Shown here: positions 1 through 9,639 of the stretch, piece after piece
Layout: the number at the start of each line of letters is the position of its first letter
Numbering within the stretch: position 1 is the stretch's first letter
NCBI RefSeq assembly: GCF_000820025.1
Contig: NZ_CDBI01000051.1
Span: 1-64,000 of the forward strand
DNA from: Aeromonas popoffii
GTDB lineage: Bacteria; Pseudomonadota; Gammaproteobacteria; Enterobacterales; Aeromonadaceae
Length of the DNA: 64,000 nucleotides
Reading direction: 5' to 3'
Position numbers and translations under genes: made by a program
The notes under the pieces: model-generated
Database searches by the model: none
The model's input: the letters and a program-made list of their open reading frames with translations, nothing else
What the model was told of the DNA's origin: nothing

Positions 1-10
1 CTAAACGACC
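1..10 (-). tRNA. tRNA-Val, 5' end only (cut by window edge)
   Basis: The first ten bases match the 5' end, read on the minus strand, of the complete tRNA-Val at 127-202, and the spacer after them also starts the same way. The tRNA cluster therefore continues to the left of the window with another Val gene. Confidence 0.6.
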
Positions 11-27
11 TGGGATTCTTGAAATGA

Positions 28-103
28 TGGTGGGTCGTGCTGGATTCGAACCAGCGACCAATTGATTAAAAGTCAACTGCTCTACCGACTGAGCTAACGA
101 CCC
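28..103 (-). tRNA. tRNA-Lys (anticodon TTT)
   Basis: A 76-nt tRNA read on the minus strand. It starts GGGTCGTTAGCTCAG, has the anticodon loop CTTTTAA, a TTCGAATCC T-loop region and an encoded CCA end (28-30). The Lys/Val cluster next to cpoB corresponds to the lysT-valT cluster next to ybgF in E. coli. Confidence 0.95.
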
Positions 104-126
104 ATCTAAATCATTTTTTTACAAAC

Positions 127-202
127 TGGTGGTCGTTACTGGGATCGAACCAGTGACCCCCTCCTTGTAAGGGAGGTGCTCTCCCAGCTGAGCTAAACGA
201 CC
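127..202 (-). tRNA. tRNA-Val (anticodon TAC)
   Basis: A 76-nt tRNA on the minus strand with encoded CCA (127-129), acceptor strand starting GGTCGTTTAGC and anticodon loop CTTACAA. It lies between two tRNA-Lys genes, so the cluster alternates Lys-Val-Lys and is probably one transcript processed into tRNAs. Confidence 0.95.
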
Positions 203-231
203 TGGGATTCTGTCTCCACCTGGTGGAGAAA

Positions 232-307
232 TGGTGGGTCGTGCTGGATTCGAACCAGCGACCAATTGATTAAAAGTCAACTGCTCTACCGACTGAGCTA
301 ACGACCC
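232..307 (-). tRNA. tRNA-Lys (anticodon TTT), second copy
   Basis: Identical to the tRNA-Lys at 28-103 over its whole 76 nt, including the encoded CCA. It is the promoter-proximal tRNA visible here. The stretch 308-481 between it and the cpoB stop holds no gene that I can see. Confidence 0.95.
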
Positions 308-481
308 TCACCACGACCAGAACCGGCTGCAATACTGCACCTGCCCTGACGGCGGCCTATATTACGGATTTATCATCCTGGCGCAATAGAAAATTCTTAA
401 ATTAAATCTGATTGTTCACTGCGCATACAAAGCGGGGCCGTATTTACAAGACTGTTACGAAAACAGTGACATACGGCAATG

Positions 482-1270
482 CTACAACTTGCTCAGACTC
501 TGCTTGGCCAATTGGGCCGGCGAGGTGTTGGGATAGCCCTTGATCACCTGCTCATAGAAGGTCTTGGCTTCCGCTTTCTTGCCATCGAGCTGCGCCAGCA
601 TGCCCAGCTTCAGCAGAGCATCTGCCCGCTTGGGGGACTTGCTGAACTTGTTCGCCACGGTAGAGAACTGAGCCGCAGCACCGGTTCTGTCACCCTTGTT
701 GAACAACAGCTGGCCGAGCCAGTAGTGGGCATTCGGTACATAGCCCGAGCTTGGGTACTGCTTGATGAACCCTTCAAAGGCGGGGATGGCCTTGTCGTAG
801 TTCTTGTCCTTCAGCACCATGTTCACGGCCGCATCATAGGCCTGGTTCTCATCCAGATTGGCGGAGTAGTTGGCCACTGCCGCCGGGGCCGCACCGGCCG
901 CCGGTGTGGCGGGGGCAGGCTGACTGTTGGCCACCTTGTCGAGCTCCTGGTAGAGCTGGCGCTGACGCTCTTGCGACTGCTCCATCTGGTAGGTTTGCTG
1001 TTCCAGCTGGCCGCGCAGCTCGGAGACCTCCCCTTGCAGGGAATCCACCTGTTGCTGCAACTCGGCCTGCAGGCGCAGGCGGGCATTCAGGGTGCGCTCC
1101 AGCAAGGCGACCCTGTCTTCCAGGCTGCCTGTGGGCATAATGGCGCCATTGTTGCCGCTAAGGGCCACGCCACCACCGCCACTGAGATCGCTCACGGGCG
1201 CAGCCGCCTGAGCGCTCAGTGCAAATAAAACGGCCATCACAATAGTCGCTTGCTTATACACGAGCTTCAT
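482..1270 (-). CDS. cpoB: Cell division coordinator CpoB (YbgF)
   Basis: A periplasmic protein that links peptidoglycan synthesis (PBP1B) to Tol-mediated outer-membrane constriction. It has 262 residues. A Sec signal peptide covers about residues 1-24 with an AQAAA cleavage region. A Gln-rich coiled coil at about 45-105 matches the trimerisation segment of the family, and TPR repeats fill about 130-262. It is the last gene of tolQRAB-pal-cpoB. Its start codon overlaps the stop of a 25-codon leader ORF made by a local duplication (see 1267-1344). Identity is firm from the domain order and the position after pal. Confidence 0.95.
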   Translation of the reverse strand: MKLVYKQATIVMAVLFALSAQAAAPVSDLSGGGGVALSGNNGAIMPTGSLEDRVALLERTLNARLRLQAELQQQVDSLQGEVSELRGQLEQQTYQMEQSQERQRQLYQELDKVANSQPAPATPAAGAAPAAVANYSANLDENQAYDAAVNMVLKDKNYDKAIPAFEGFIKQYPSSGYVPNAHYWLGQLLFNKGDRTGAAAQFSTVANKFSKSPKRADALLKLGMLAQLDGKKAEAKTFYEQVIKGYPNTSPAQLAKQSLSKL

Positions 1271-1360
1271 TCGGAATAAACCTTAGTGTTTAGTGCAAAT
1301 AAAACGGCCATCGAAATGGCCGCTTGCTTAGACACGAATGTCATTCAGATCAAACCTTAG
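1218..1360. repeat. Tandem duplication across the pal/cpoB junction (two 69-bp copies, period 74)
   Basis: Copy one is 1218-1286 and copy two is 1292-1360. Each spans a stop-codon region (CTAAGG), the ribosome-binding region, a start codon and about 17 codons of signal peptide. About 84 percent of positions agree. The copy next to pal contains the real pal stop codon and the copy next to cpoB contains the real cpoB start. Confidence 0.85.
1267..1344 (-). CDS. 25-residue leader ORF duplicating the CpoB signal peptide
   Basis: A short frame between pal and cpoB. It starts MTFVSKQAAISMAVLFALN, which closely parallels the CpoB N-terminus MKLVYKQATIVMAVLFALS. The DNA at 1292-1360 repeats that at 1218-1286 with a 74-bp period and 11 mismatches by my count. 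Because 74 is not a multiple of three, the frame ends at a TGA that overlaps the cpoB ATG (ATGA). This suggests translational coupling or a fixed duplication scar. Whether it is translated is unknown. Confidence 0.5.
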   Translation of the reverse strand: MTFVSKQAAISMAVLFALNTKVYSE

Positions 1361-1881
1361 TAAACCAGAACCGCACGGCGGTTTTTGGCAAAGGCTTCCT
1401 CGGTATGAGACAGATCCAGCGGCTTCTCTTCGCCATAGCTGACGATGGACAGCTGCTCAGCCTGCACACCCAGGGTTTGCAGATACTTGGCGACAGCCTT
1501 GGCACGACGCTCACCCAGCGCGATGTTGTATTCCGGAGTACCGCGCTCATCGGCGTGGCCTTCGATCAACACCTTGACGGACGGACGCTCACGCAGGTAG
1601 CTGGCGTGTGCATCCAGCAGATCAGCGTACTGACCCTGAATGTCATAACCATCAAACGGGAAGTGGATCACGTTGTCGCGTTGCAGTGCTTCGAACTTCT
1701 GACGCATCTGCTCTTCCGGGGACAACATGCCATTTGCGCCACCGGTTTGTACACCGCCCATGCCGTCGGTCATGCCTGACTCGGCGCCAGCTGCGTCGGA
1801 ATCAGAAGAGGAACTACAAGCGGCCAGGGTGAACAGTGGCAGTGCGATGGCCAAACCCTTGAGCAGTTTATTGAGTTGCAT
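1357..1881 (-). CDS. pal: Peptidoglycan-associated lipoprotein Pal
   Basis: An outer-membrane lipoprotein that binds peptidoglycan and TolB. It has 174 residues. The signal peptide ends in the lipobox LAAC, with the lipidated Cys at position 22. A Ser/Asp/Gly-rich linker follows, then an OmpA-like domain from about residue 70 containing IEGHADERGTPEYN and LGERRAKAV, the conserved diaminopimelate-binding region. It lies between tolB and cpoB, as in the standard tol-pal operon. Confidence 0.97.
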   Translation of the reverse strand: MQLNKLLKGLAIALPLFTLAACSSSSDSDAAGAESGMTDGMGGVQTGGANGMLSPEEQMRQKFEALQRDNVIHFPFDGYDIQGQYADLLDAHASYLRERPSVKVLIEGHADERGTPEYNIALGERRAKAVAKYLQTLGVQAEQLSIVSYGEEKPLDLSHTEEAFAKNRRAVLVY

Positions 1882-1930
1882 GCTATTTCCTTAAACCTTT
1901 ATAACAAAACAAAAAACAATCGAATTTTTA

Positions 1931-3256
1931 TCAATTCAAGAAGGGCGACCAAGCTGGTGCACGAATTTCACCGCTACTGGTCGGAAGCACAGCCTTGAAG
2001 CGACCATCAGTCGACACCAACGCGAGACTCTTACGACCTTGATAGATGGTGGCATAGATGATCATGCTGCCATTGGGAGCCACACTTGGCGACTCATCCA
2101 GAGCACTCTGAGTCAATACCAACATTGCTCCGCTTTCCATATCTTGACGAGCGATGCGATATTGTCCCTGAACCCGGGTCACCATCACCATGGACTTGCC
2201 GTCCGGTGTGACAGAGGCACCCTGGTTGGATTCTCCTTCCCAGGTCATCCGGCGAGTGACGCCAGTCGCCAAATTTACGCTATAAATCTGGGGTTTGCCA
2301 CCACGTTCAGAGGTGAAAATCAAAGTTTGCCCGTCCGGCATCCAGGCCGGTTCAGTGTCGATCACGCGGGTATTTGTCACTCTTGTCAGCTGCTTGCTTG
2401 CAACATCAATGACATAGATATCAGGCTGACCCTCTTTGGACAACACAATAGCCAATCGACGACCGTCAGGAGACCACTTTGGTGCCCCATTGATGCCGCG
2501 AAAACTGGAGATCAGGCTGCGCTGCTGGGTGTAGATATCCTGCACATAGATTTCAGACCTCTGGTTCTCAAAGCTCACATACGCCAGCTTGCTACCGTCC
2601 GGCGACCAGGATGGCGACATTAGCGGCTCGCGAGAACGCAACAGTGTCTTCTCGTTGTAACCGTCGTAATCGGCAATACGCAGCTGATACGGGAATTGAG
2701 TACCGCGCTCGATGGAGACATAGGCGATCCGGGTCAGGAAAGCACCCCGCTCCCCCGTCAGACGCTCATAGACGATGTCAGAGATACGGTGGGCAAACTG
2801 GCGCATCTGGGCACCTGGAATGGTCGCCATGCGGCTATCCAGGATGTAACCGTTGCTCTCGCCGCCCTGGGTCTTGGCCAGCTGTCCCTTCAGCACGTCG
2901 ACCAGCTCGAAGTTGACCTTGTAGGTACCGTCACCCACAGCAGCAATGGAACCGACCACCACAGCCTCAACCCCTTGGGACGCCCAGGGCGCGAAGTTGA
3001 TCTCGCCACTGGAGCTCGGGGTCTGCGGCATCTGGCTACGAGCCAGCGGTTTGAACTTGCCACTGCGCATCAGATCGTTGGAAACCACTTCCGCGATGTC
3101 CTGCGGCAGTTGCCCGTTCCCTTCCCACTTGAAGGGGGCGACGGCGATAGGACGTGCGCTATCTATACCGCCGGTGATGACGATGTCCAGGGCCGCCTGG
3201 GCACTCTGGCCCAGCAACAAACAGCCAACCAAAGCAAAAAATACTTTTCTGATCAT
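1931..3256 (-). CDS. tolB: Tol-Pal system beta-propeller protein TolB
   Basis: A periplasmic protein that shuttles between Pal and TolA during outer-membrane constriction. It has 441 residues and a Sec signal peptide (about 1-21, QSAQA). The N-terminal domain contains [19 protein letters not shown] six-bladed propeller follows, with repeated [36 protein letters not shown] and [11 protein letters not shown] motifs. Position between tolA and pal supports the name. Confidence 0.97.
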   Translation of the reverse strand: MIRKVFFALVGCLLLGQSAQAALDIVITGGIDSARPIAVAPFKWEGNGQLPQDIAEVVSNDLMRSGKFKPLARSQMPQTPSSSGEINFAPWASQGVEAVVVGSIAAVGDGTYKVNFELVDVLKGQLAKTQGGESNGYILDSRMATIPGAQMRQFAHRISDIVYERLTGERGAFLTRIAYVSIERGTQFPYQLRIADYDGYNEKTLLRSREPLMSPSWSPDGSKLAYVSFENQRSEIYVQDIYTQQRSLISSFRGINGAPKWSPDGRRLAIVLSKEGQPDIYVIDVASKQLTRVTNTRVIDTEPAWMPDGQTLIFTSERGGKPQIYSVNLATGVTRRMTWEGESNQGASVTPDGKSMVMVTRVQGQYRIARQDMESGAMLVLTQSALDESPSVAPNGSMIIYATIYQGRKSLALVSTDGRFKAVLPTSSGEIRAPAWSPFLN

Positions 3257-3338
3257 GGCTTAAATACTCGGTTCCAATAAAAATGAGAGGTTAAATTCCT
3301 TTCTCAGCAAGACGCTGCCTGACCCCGTTTTATCATGC

Positions 3339-4511
3339 TTAGATGCTAGGTTCTAACTTGAGGTTGAACTCCTTCAACCTCTCGAATGCCGCAGGATCCT
3401 TTGGCACTGGCAGTTGACTGGCCTTCAATACCGCCGCTTTGCCGGAACGGCAGACCGCTGGGTCACCCTGGCCGTTATCTACCGATATGACAAAGCCGGT
3501 GCTGGCAAGACGTACGCCGATAGTACATGTTTTACCCCGCATGGTGGGATCCAAAATCATGTAACGCTCGACCGTTGCCTGGATCAAGGCGACATATTTA
3601 TCAACCTCGCCCTGCGCCTGCGCCGATGCAGCCTGACTGCGGGCATTCGCCTCAGCCGACAGCTGCTGCTGCATCATGTCTTCCATCTCTTTTTGCAGTT
3701 TGGCCTCTTCAGCCGCCTTGCGCTTGCGCTCCGCCGCGATCTTGGCTTGCTTGTCAGCCTCGGCCTTGGCCTTCTTCTCTGCGTCAGCTTTTGCCTTCTT
3801 GGCGGCCTCTTCCTTGGCCTCCTTGGCTTTCTTGTCCGCTTCAGCCTTGGCCTGTTTCTCGGCCTCTGCCTTGGCTTTTTTGTCCGCCTCGGCTTTGGCT
3901 TTCTTCTCAGCCTCCTGCTTGGCCTTCTTGTCGGCTTCCGCTTTCTTGGCTGCCTCCGCCTTGGCCTGCTTCTGTTCGGCCTCTTGCTTCTCTTTCTCTT
4001 CCTGTTCCTTTTTCTTCTTCAGCGCCAGCGCCTTGCTCTCTGCTTCTGCCGCCTTGCGCTCAGATTCCGCCTTCTTGGTTTTCTGCTCTTCCAGCTTGCG
4101 GGCTTCCTCAGCTTTCTGGGCCTTCTCTTTCGCCTGCTTCTGCTCGGCGACCTGCTTCTGCTTTTCGGCCTCTGCCTTGCGGGTTGCCTCTTCGGCTTCC
4201 TTGCGCTTGGTTTCGGCGATGCGCTGCCGCTCCTGCTGCTGGGCCAGCTCGCGCTTGGCGATATCCGTGTCTTCCTTGTCCTTCTCTTTCTCTACCTTCT
4301 GAGGCTTGGGCTGAGATTTCTGCTGCTGGATCTGCTTGGCCTGCTCGTTGAGGAAGTTCTCGTCGAGCATGACGGCATTGACGATCTGTCCCTTCGACTC
4401 GGGCCGCTTCGGTTTGCTGAAGTCGACCCCGACCAGCAAAATGATGCCGATGATCAGGTGCAGCAGTAACGACGCGATGAGATAACCGGAAATACCACGC
4501 TTCACGTCCAT
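3339..4511 (-). CDS. tolA: Tol system inner-membrane anchor protein TolA
   Basis: TolA spans the periplasm and passes proton-motive energy from TolQR to TolB/Pal. It has 390 residues: one membrane helix at about 10-30, a long Ala/Lys/Glu/Gln-rich helical domain at about 60-285 with repeated KAKAEADKK units, and a globular C-terminal domain from about 300 with two cysteines (GKTCTIGVRLAS and DPAVCRSGKA). Five bases separate it from tolR. The repetitive codons make very open reverse frames, which are not genes. Confidence 0.95.
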   Translation of the reverse strand: MDVKRGISGYLIASLLLHLIIGIILLVGVDFSKPKRPESKGQIVNAVMLDENFLNEQAKQIQQQKSQPKPQKVEKEKDKEDTDIAKRELAQQQERQRIAETKRKEAEEATRKAEAEKQKQVAEQKQAKEKAQKAEEARKLEEQKTKKAESERKAAEAESKALALKKKKEQEEKEKQEAEQKQAKAEAAKKAEADKKAKQEAEKKAKAEADKKAKAEAEKQAKAEADKKAKEAKEEAAKKAKADAEKKAKAEADKQAKIAAERKRKAAEEAKLQKEMEDMMQQQLSAEANARSQAASAQAQGEVDKYVALIQATVERYMILDPTMRGKTCTIGVRLASTGFVISVDNGQGDPAVCRSGKAAVLKASQLPVPKDPAAFERLKEFNLKLEPSI

Positions 4512-4516
4512 CTCCG

Positions 4517-4963
4517 TCAGTTCACCGGATCTGTCATCAGGCCAACCTGAGGCACGCCCGCATTTTTGAGGGCGACCATCAGCAGGATCACTTCTTCGTA
4601 GCGCACGGACTTGTCACCGGCCACCACCACAGGGGCATTCTGGTTGATGGCCAGATACCCCATGGCTTTCTCGGTGATGTATTGCTGCATCGCCTCGGGC
4701 GTACCGCTCGGCACCGGCTCATCGTCGGCCTCACCGGCCTTGATGACGTACTCGCCTTCGGTATTGACGCTGACGATGAAGGGGGGCTTGGCATCTTCCG
4801 GCAACTGCTCGGATTCCGCCTGCGGCAGGTCAACCTTGACCCCTTGCGTGATCACAGGCGTCACCGCCATGAAGATGATAAGCAGCACCAGCATGACGTC
4901 GATATAGGGAACCACGTTGATCTCGCACACCTTCTTGCGCCGGATCCGCTGATAGGTTTGCAT
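4517..4963 (-). CDS. tolR: Tol system proton-channel subunit TolR
   Basis: An inner-membrane protein of the ExbD/TolR family that works with TolQ to harvest proton-motive force. It has 148 residues. The single N-terminal helix carries the conserved membrane Asp (D22, in NVVPYIDVMLVLLIIFM), followed by a periplasmic domain. Its ATG overlaps the tolQ TAA by one base (TAATG), so the two are probably translationally coupled. Confidence 0.97.
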   Translation of the reverse strand: MQTYQRIRRKKVCEINVVPYIDVMLVLLIIFMAVTPVITQGVKVDLPQAESEQLPEDAKPPFIVSVNTEGEYVIKAGEADDEPVPSGTPEAMQQYITEKAMGYLAINQNAPVVVAGDKSVRYEEVILLMVALKNAGVPQVGLMTDPVN

Positions 4964-5652
4964 TACTGATCACCCTGCTGCTGTGCAATTTGACGGTTCA
5001 GTATGGTGGTGAACTCGTCCATGAAGTTGGCGTAGGCGTTCTCCAGCTTCTCTACTTTGTTGGTAAACCGGTTATAGAAAATAACCGCAGGAATGGCCGC
5101 GAACAGGCCCATGGCGGTGGCGATCAGCGCCTCTGCGATACCCGGGGCCACCATCTGCAGGGTAGCCTGCTGCACCTGTCCCAAGGCGATAAAGGCGTTC
5201 ATGATGCCCCATACGGTACCAAACAGACCTATGTAAGGGCTGATGGAGCCGACGGTCGCCAGCACTGGCAAGTTGGACTCCAACTCGTCCACCGCGCGGG
5301 AAAGAGATACCCGCATAGCACGGTAGGTACCATCCATCACCGCATCCTGGCCACGAGCGCCGGCCTTGAGCAGGCGAGCATACTCCTTGAAGCCGGAATA
5401 GAAGATGTCCTCCATGCCTTCGATGTCATCGCGGCGAGAAGAGGACTCCTGATAGAGACGGTTAAGGTCGACCCCGGACCAGAATCTATCCTCAAACTGC
5501 TCCGATGCGATATTGGCCGCCTTGATGACCTTGGAGCGTTGGAAGATCAGCGCCCAAGAGACAACCGACATCCCCATTAGGGTCATCATGACCAGTTTTA
5601 CCAACAGGCTGGCTTGCCAAAACAGGCCAATAAACGAAATTTCAGCGTGCAC
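4963..5652 (-). CDS. tolQ: Tol system proton-channel subunit TolQ
   Basis: An inner-membrane MotA/TolQ/ExbB-family protein. It has 229 residues and three membrane helices: one near the N-terminus (about 16-36) and two at about 135-160 and 170-190. The conserved segment [20 protein letters not shown] precedes helix two. It overlaps the end of ybgC by 11 bp and the start of tolR by 1 bp, consistent with one operon. Confidence 0.97.
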   Translation of the reverse strand: MHAEISFIGLFWQASLLVKLVMMTLMGMSVVSWALIFQRSKVIKAANIASEQFEDRFWSGVDLNRLYQESSSRRDDIEGMEDIFYSGFKEYARLLKAGARGQDAVMDGTYRAMRVSLSRAVDELESNLPVLATVGSISPYIGLFGTVWGIMNAFIALGQVQQATLQMVAPGIAEALIATAMGLFAAIPAVIFYNRFTNKVEKLENAYANFMDEFTTILNRQIAQQQGDQ

Positions 5653-6049
5653 TTAACAGCACTCCCTTCACATTTTCAGGTATTGCAACAGGTTTCATAT
5701 GCGGATGACTGACACAGGCTATCTGTACCATGGCCTGGGTGATCAGTCGTCCATCAGCCGCCAGTATCCGTTGTGAGAAGCGCAGGGATGCACGTTTCAC
5801 TTCAGTCACTTGCGTTAACACAGTCAAAAGCTCATTAAAACGGGCCGCCGAGCGGAAATCGATCTCTGTTCGACTCACCACAAACGCGTGTCCGTCACGC
5901 AGCAGAACATCCTGTTCGATGCCACCGGCGCGCAGAAACTCGGTGCGAGCACGTTCCATAAACTTGAGATAATTGGCGTTGTAGACGATGCCTCCGGCAT
6001 CGGTGTCTTCGTAGTAGACACGCACCGGAAACTCAGAGACTTCACCCAT
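5642..6049 (-). CDS. ybgC: Acyl-CoA thioesterase YbgC
   Basis: A cytoplasmic hotdog-fold thioesterase encoded as the first gene of the tol-pal operon in many gammaproteobacteria. It has 135 residues. The motif [20 protein letters not shown] near the N-terminus holds the catalytic Asp (D17 here). The substrate in E. coli is reported to be short acyl-CoA or acyl-ACP. A hairpin at 6120-6148 separates it from the cyd operon. Confidence 0.95.
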   Translation of the reverse strand: MGEVSEFPVRVYYEDTDAGGIVYNANYLKFMERARTEFLRAGGIEQDVLLRDGHAFVVSRTEIDFRSAARFNELLTVLTQVTEVKRASLRFSQRILAADGRLITQAMVQIACVSHPHMKPVAIPENVKGVLLSAR

Positions 6050-6119
6050 AGCAATCTGTGATCCATTCGACAGTCAGATGGGGGGCTATCATAGCGCAGG
6101 GCTGAATAGGAAAGAAGCA

Positions 6120-6148
6120 GGGGGAGGCAGGGAAATCCTGCCTCCCCC
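6120..6148 (-). terminator. Hairpin between the cyd and tol operons
   Basis: A perfect 12-bp stem (GGGGGAGGCAGG and its complement) with a 5-nt loop lies 7 bp past the ybgE stop and 70 bp before ybgC. On the minus strand only a modest U-rich tract follows, while on the plus strand a run of six T follows. Termination efficiency is therefore uncertain. Confidence 0.6.
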
Positions 6149-6154
6149 CGTTTT

Positions 6155-6466
6155 TTATGAAAGGAAATAGCCTTGAGTCAACCAGAGCCCATATAACAAA
6201 CTGGGCCAGGCGAGCCAGGGGCAAAACAGTACACGGCCTATGAGGCTGTGGGGATGAAATCCCAGCCCGTGCATCACGCCGCAACAGACCGCCCACATCA
6301 GCCAGGGAGCAAGCCAGAGGCCGTGTTCACTGGTGTTGGCAGCGACCAAGTCAGGGGCCTGTAAAATGGCGACCGCCAACAGGGCTGCCGCAACCAGCAT
6401 CAACCCCTGCCAGGGTTGGCGCTCTAGCGGAGCGGCCAACCGGGCGAGTCGATCACTTGTGTTCAT
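6155..6466 (-). CDS. ybgE: Cyd operon protein YbgE
   Basis: A small inner-membrane protein of the cytochrome bd operon, 103 residues from the ATG at 6466. Three hydrophobic segments are visible (about 20-40, 50-68 and 80-98), with MWAVCCGVMHGLGFHP in the middle, typical of the YbgE family. The start follows the cydX stop region with a short overlap. It probably helps assembly or stability of the bd oxidase, but the precise role is not known from the sequence. Confidence 0.85.
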   Translation of the reverse strand: MNTSDRLARLAAPLERQPWQGLMLVAAALLAVAILQAPDLVAANTSEHGLWLAPWLMWAVCCGVMHGLGFHPHSLIGRVLFCPWLAWPSLLYGLWLTQGYFLS

Positions 6467-6569
6467 CGATCTGACGATCCATGTTCTCGGTGTGTTCCAG
6501 CCAGAGCGCATTGATGATGCCAAACGCACAAGCCAGCAGCAGACCCAGGAACCAGGTGAAATACCACAT
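6453..6569 (-). CDS. cydX: Cytochrome bd oxidase small subunit CydX (YbgT)
   Basis: A 38-residue single-helix protein, MWYFTWFLGLLLACAFGII at its start, then ALWLEHTENMD. This matches the CydX family (37 residues in E. coli) and includes the conserved Glu after the helix. It sits 14 bp after cydB and overlaps the start of ybgE. In E. coli CydX is needed for stable, active CydAB. Confidence 0.93.
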   Translation of the reverse strand: MWYFTWFLGLLLACAFGIINALWLEHTENMDRQIDEHK

Positions 6570-6583
6570 ATCAGGACTCCTTC

Positions 6584-7720
6584 TTAGTAGAGCGATTGTT
6601 GGTTGTCTTCGATGTGCTTGCTGGTCACCCGGCCAAACATCTTGATGTAAGTCCAGATGGTATAGGCCAGCACAATCGGTACCAAGATAACTGCCACTAC
6701 GGTCATCACTTGCAAGGTGTTGAACGATGCAGTGGCATCCCACATGGTCAGGCTCAGTGAGGGCTCAAGACTGGAGGGCATCACGAACGGGAACATGGAG
6801 AAACCTGCGGTCAGGATCACACCGGTAACCGCCAGCGATGAACTGGTAAATGCTACCCAGCCTTTATTCAGCTTGGCAAACAATGCAGTCAACAGGCTCA
6901 TGGAGAGACCCAGTACTGGCGCGACTATCATCCAAGGGTAAAGGGTGTAGTTGTTCATCCAGGCACCAGCCTCACGCACCACTTCCTTGTTCATGGGATT
7001 GGAAACTGCATCGGTTGCAGCAGCCTTGACCACCACATAGCCCTCCATGCCACTTACCCAGAAACCGGCCAGACCAAACAGGACCAGAGTCAGCAGGGAG
7101 CAGATCATGGCAGCGGTGCGGGAGCGGGCCAGCACTTCACCGTCGGTCTTCATCATCAACCAGGTAGCGCCCTGGGTAAGCAACATGAACAAGCTCACCA
7201 GACCGGCCAGAATGCCAAACGGATTAAGCAGGCCAAAGAAGTTGCCATGATAGGTCAACATCATGAACTGATTAAACTCGAACGGAACACCTTGCAGCAG
7301 ATTGCCAAATGCCACACCAAAGATGATAGGCGGCACGGCGCTACCGACGAATAAGGCCCGATCCCAGTTGTCGCGCCATCTGGCATCAGCACGCAGAGAA
7401 CGGTACTTCAAGCCGACCGGACGCAAAAACAACGCCATCAGGGTCAACATCATGGCGATGTAGAAGCCGGAGAAGGTCGCGGCATACACCATTGGCCAGG
7501 CTGCGAACAAGGCACCACCGGCAGTGACCAGCCAAACCTGATTGCCTTCCCAGTGCGGGCCCATGGTATTGAGCATCACGCGACGCTCTACATCCTTCTT
7601 GCCGACGAAGGGGAGCAGTGCGCCTACCCCCATGTCGAAGCCATCGGTGATGGCGAAACCAATCAGCAACACGCCGACCAGAGCCCACCAGATGACACGC
7701 AGTGTTTCGTAATCAAACAT
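6584..7720 (-). CDS. cydB: Cytochrome bd ubiquinol oxidase subunit II
   Basis: The structural second subunit of the bd-type quinol oxidase, which reduces oxygen to water with high affinity. It has 378 residues (E. coli 379) and many membrane helices. The N-terminal signature WWALVGVLLIGFAITDGFD and the segment MGPHWEGNQVWLVTAGGALF are characteristic. It lies 11 bp downstream of cydA. Confidence 0.97.
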   Translation of the reverse strand: MFDYETLRVIWWALVGVLLIGFAITDGFDMGVGALLPFVGKKDVERRVMLNTMGPHWEGNQVWLVTAGGALFAAWPMVYAATFSGFYIAMMLTLMALFLRPVGLKYRSLRADARWRDNWDRALFVGSAVPPIIFGVAFGNLLQGVPFEFNQFMMLTYHGNFFGLLNPFGILAGLVSLFMLLTQGATWLMMKTDGEVLARSRTAAMICSLLTLVLFGLAGFWVSGMEGYVVVKAAATDAVSNPMNKEVVREAGAWMNNYTLYPWMIVAPVLGLSMSLLTALFAKLNKGWVAFTSSSLAVTGVILTAGFSMFPFVMPSSLEPSLSLTMWDATASFNTLQVMTVVAVILVPIVLAYTIWTYIKMFGRVTSKHIEDNQQSLY

Positions 7721-7731
7721 GGTCGCTCTCC

Positions 7732-9288
7732 TTATGCCTTGAGTTGTTCAAAGTGATACTTGCCAGTCTTCAGGCTGCTGGGGCCTAGGCGGGCATACTT
7801 GAACATCAAGTACATCTCGATAACCAGAAGTACGGTATAGAACAGGAAGATCCCGATCAGGGAGAACCAGATCTCGGACGCAGGCACGTTGGATGCGGAG
7901 AGGGACGTTGGCAGTATCTCAGCAATGGTCCACGGTTGACGACCATACTCGGCGACAAACCAGCCCGCCTCGCTGGCGATCCAGGGTAAAGGTATGCCCC
8001 ACAACAGGGCTTTGAGCAGCCACTTGCGCTCACCGATACGGTGACGGGCACTGTCATAGAAGGCCAGACCGATCAACACCAGCAGCACCATGCCGCAGGC
8101 AACCATAATGCGGAAAGCGAAGAACAGCGGCAGCACCCGTGGGATGGAGTCATCCACGGCGGCCTGGATCTGTTCGTCAGTCGCATCGATCACATTACTG
8201 GTGTGGAGCTTGAGCAGCAGACCGTAGCCCAGATCCTGCTTCACTTCATCGAAGCGAGCGCGGGTGTCTTCAGACTTGTCACCTGATTGCAGCTTGGTCA
8301 ACAGATCGTAAGCAGTCATACCATTGCGTATACGCAACTCATGCTCGTTTTTCAGATCTCTCAGACCCGTTACCTGACCATCCAGCGAACGAGTAGCAAT
8401 AATACCCAGCGCAAAAGGGATCTTGATGGCGAAGTCGGTACGCATCTTTTCCTGATTCGGAATACCGAACAGGGTAAATGCGGCCGGAGCCGGCTCAGTA
8501 TCCCACTCAGCTTCGATAGCAGCCAGTTTCACCCTCTGTACTTCACCGGTCTGGTAACCGGATTCGTCACCCAGGATCACCACTGACACGATGGAAGCCA
8601 TGCCAAAGGCGGCTGCAATGGCAAAGGAGCGACGGGCAAACGCCACATCACGATTCTTGAGCAGGTAGTAGGAAGAGATACCCAGCACAAACATGGCGCC
8701 CGTGGTATAGCCCGCCGCGACCGTGTGGACAAACTTGACCTGAGCGACGGGGTTGAACACCACGTCGGCGAAGCTCACCATCTCCATCCGCATGGATTCG
8801 AAGTTGAACTCGGCACCGACCGGGTTCTGCATCCAGCCGTTGGCAACCAGGATCCAGAGAGCGGAGAGGTTGGTCCCCAGCGCCATCAACCAGGTTGCAG
8901 CCAGATGCTGATGCTTGCTCAGTCGATCCCAGCCAAAGAAGAACATACCGACGAAGGTGGACTCCAGGAAGAAGGCCATCAGCCCTTCGATAGCCAGCGG
9001 GGCCCCGAAGATATCGCCGACATAATGGGAGTAATAAGCCCAGTTAGTCCCGAACTGGAACTCCATGGCCAGGCCTGTGGTTACCCCCAAGGCAAAGTTG
9101 ATACCAAACAACTTACCCCAGAATTTGGTCATATCCCGGTAGATGGTGTTGTTGGTCATCACATAGACAGATTCCATGATCGCCAGGATAAAGGCCAATC
9201 CCAGCGTCAGGGGTACAAACAAAAAGTGATAAAGGGCCGTCGCAGCGAACTGGAACCGCGATAGGTCTACCACATGCTCAGCAATCAT
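7732..9288 (-). CDS. cydA: Cytochrome bd ubiquinol oxidase subunit I
   Basis: The catalytic subunit, carrying haems b558, b595 and d and the quinol site. It has 518 residues (E. coli 522). The N-terminal haem ligand His is at position 21 in [14 protein letters not shown]. The segment [24 protein letters not shown] and the periplasmic Q-loop region (about 250-330) are present. It is the first gene of cydAB-cydX-ybgE. Two perfect FNR-type boxes lie 240-365 bp upstream. Confidence 0.97.
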   Translation of the reverse strand: MIAEHVVDLSRFQFAATALYHFLFVPLTLGLAFILAIMESVYVMTNNTIYRDMTKFWGKLFGINFALGVTTGLAMEFQFGTNWAYYSHYVGDIFGAPLAIEGLMAFFLESTFVGMFFFGWDRLSKHQHLAATWLMALGTNLSALWILVANGWMQNPVGAEFNFESMRMEMVSFADVVFNPVAQVKFVHTVAAGYTTGAMFVLGISSYYLLKNRDVAFARRSFAIAAAFGMASIVSVVILGDESGYQTGEVQRVKLAAIEAEWDTEPAPAAFTLFGIPNQEKMRTDFAIKIPFALGIIATRSLDGQVTGLRDLKNEHELRIRNGMTAYDLLTKLQSGDKSEDTRARFDEVKQDLGYGLLLKLHTSNVIDATDEQIQAAVDDSIPRVLPLFFAFRIMVACGMVLLVLIGLAFYDSARHRIGERKWLLKALLWGIPLPWIASEAGWFVAEYGRQPWTIAEILPTSLSASNVPASEIWFSLIGIFLFYTVLLVIEMYLMFKYARLGPSSLKTGKYHFEQLKA

Positions 9289-9525
9289 GATGTTTCCTCA
9301 CCGATTATTGGCACGGCTATTTTAAGTATAAGGACAAAGCTTCCGTTGACAGTCCCCGAATTATCGGTCGCGCTCCAGTTTGCACTGGCGACCGGATTCG
9401 AGCGCTACCCGCATTAACAATAAAGCAATAAACAGGAACAAAAAAAGCTAATGCTTAACAATTGAAAAACAATCAAGCTTGCTTTATTCCCGCTCACAAT
9501 GACCGGTGTTTTATATCACCTTTAT

Positions 9526-9539
9526 TTGATTGAAATCAA
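9526..9539. promoter_or_regulatory. FNR box upstream of cydA (proximal)
   Basis: TTGATTGAAATCAA matches the FNR/ANR consensus TTGAT-N4-ATCAA exactly. It is 237 bp upstream of the cydA start in an AT-rich leader. FNR control of cydA is established in enteric bacteria; here it is inferred from the site alone. Confidence 0.7.
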
Positions 9540-9639
9540 TGTAAAACCATCATCAATACATGCCTTTCAAAGGAACTTTTACGTCACGCTTCATTTAATT
9601 TGGAGAGCTGCGTCACAAAAAACACCAAATCGCAAATCA

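Noticed and set aside
3414-4469. A long plus-strand open frame, very Leu- and Phe-rich, opposite tolA
   Set aside because: It is the complement of the Lys/Ala/Glu repeats of TolA, which cannot easily form stop codons on the other strand. It is not a membrane protein gene.
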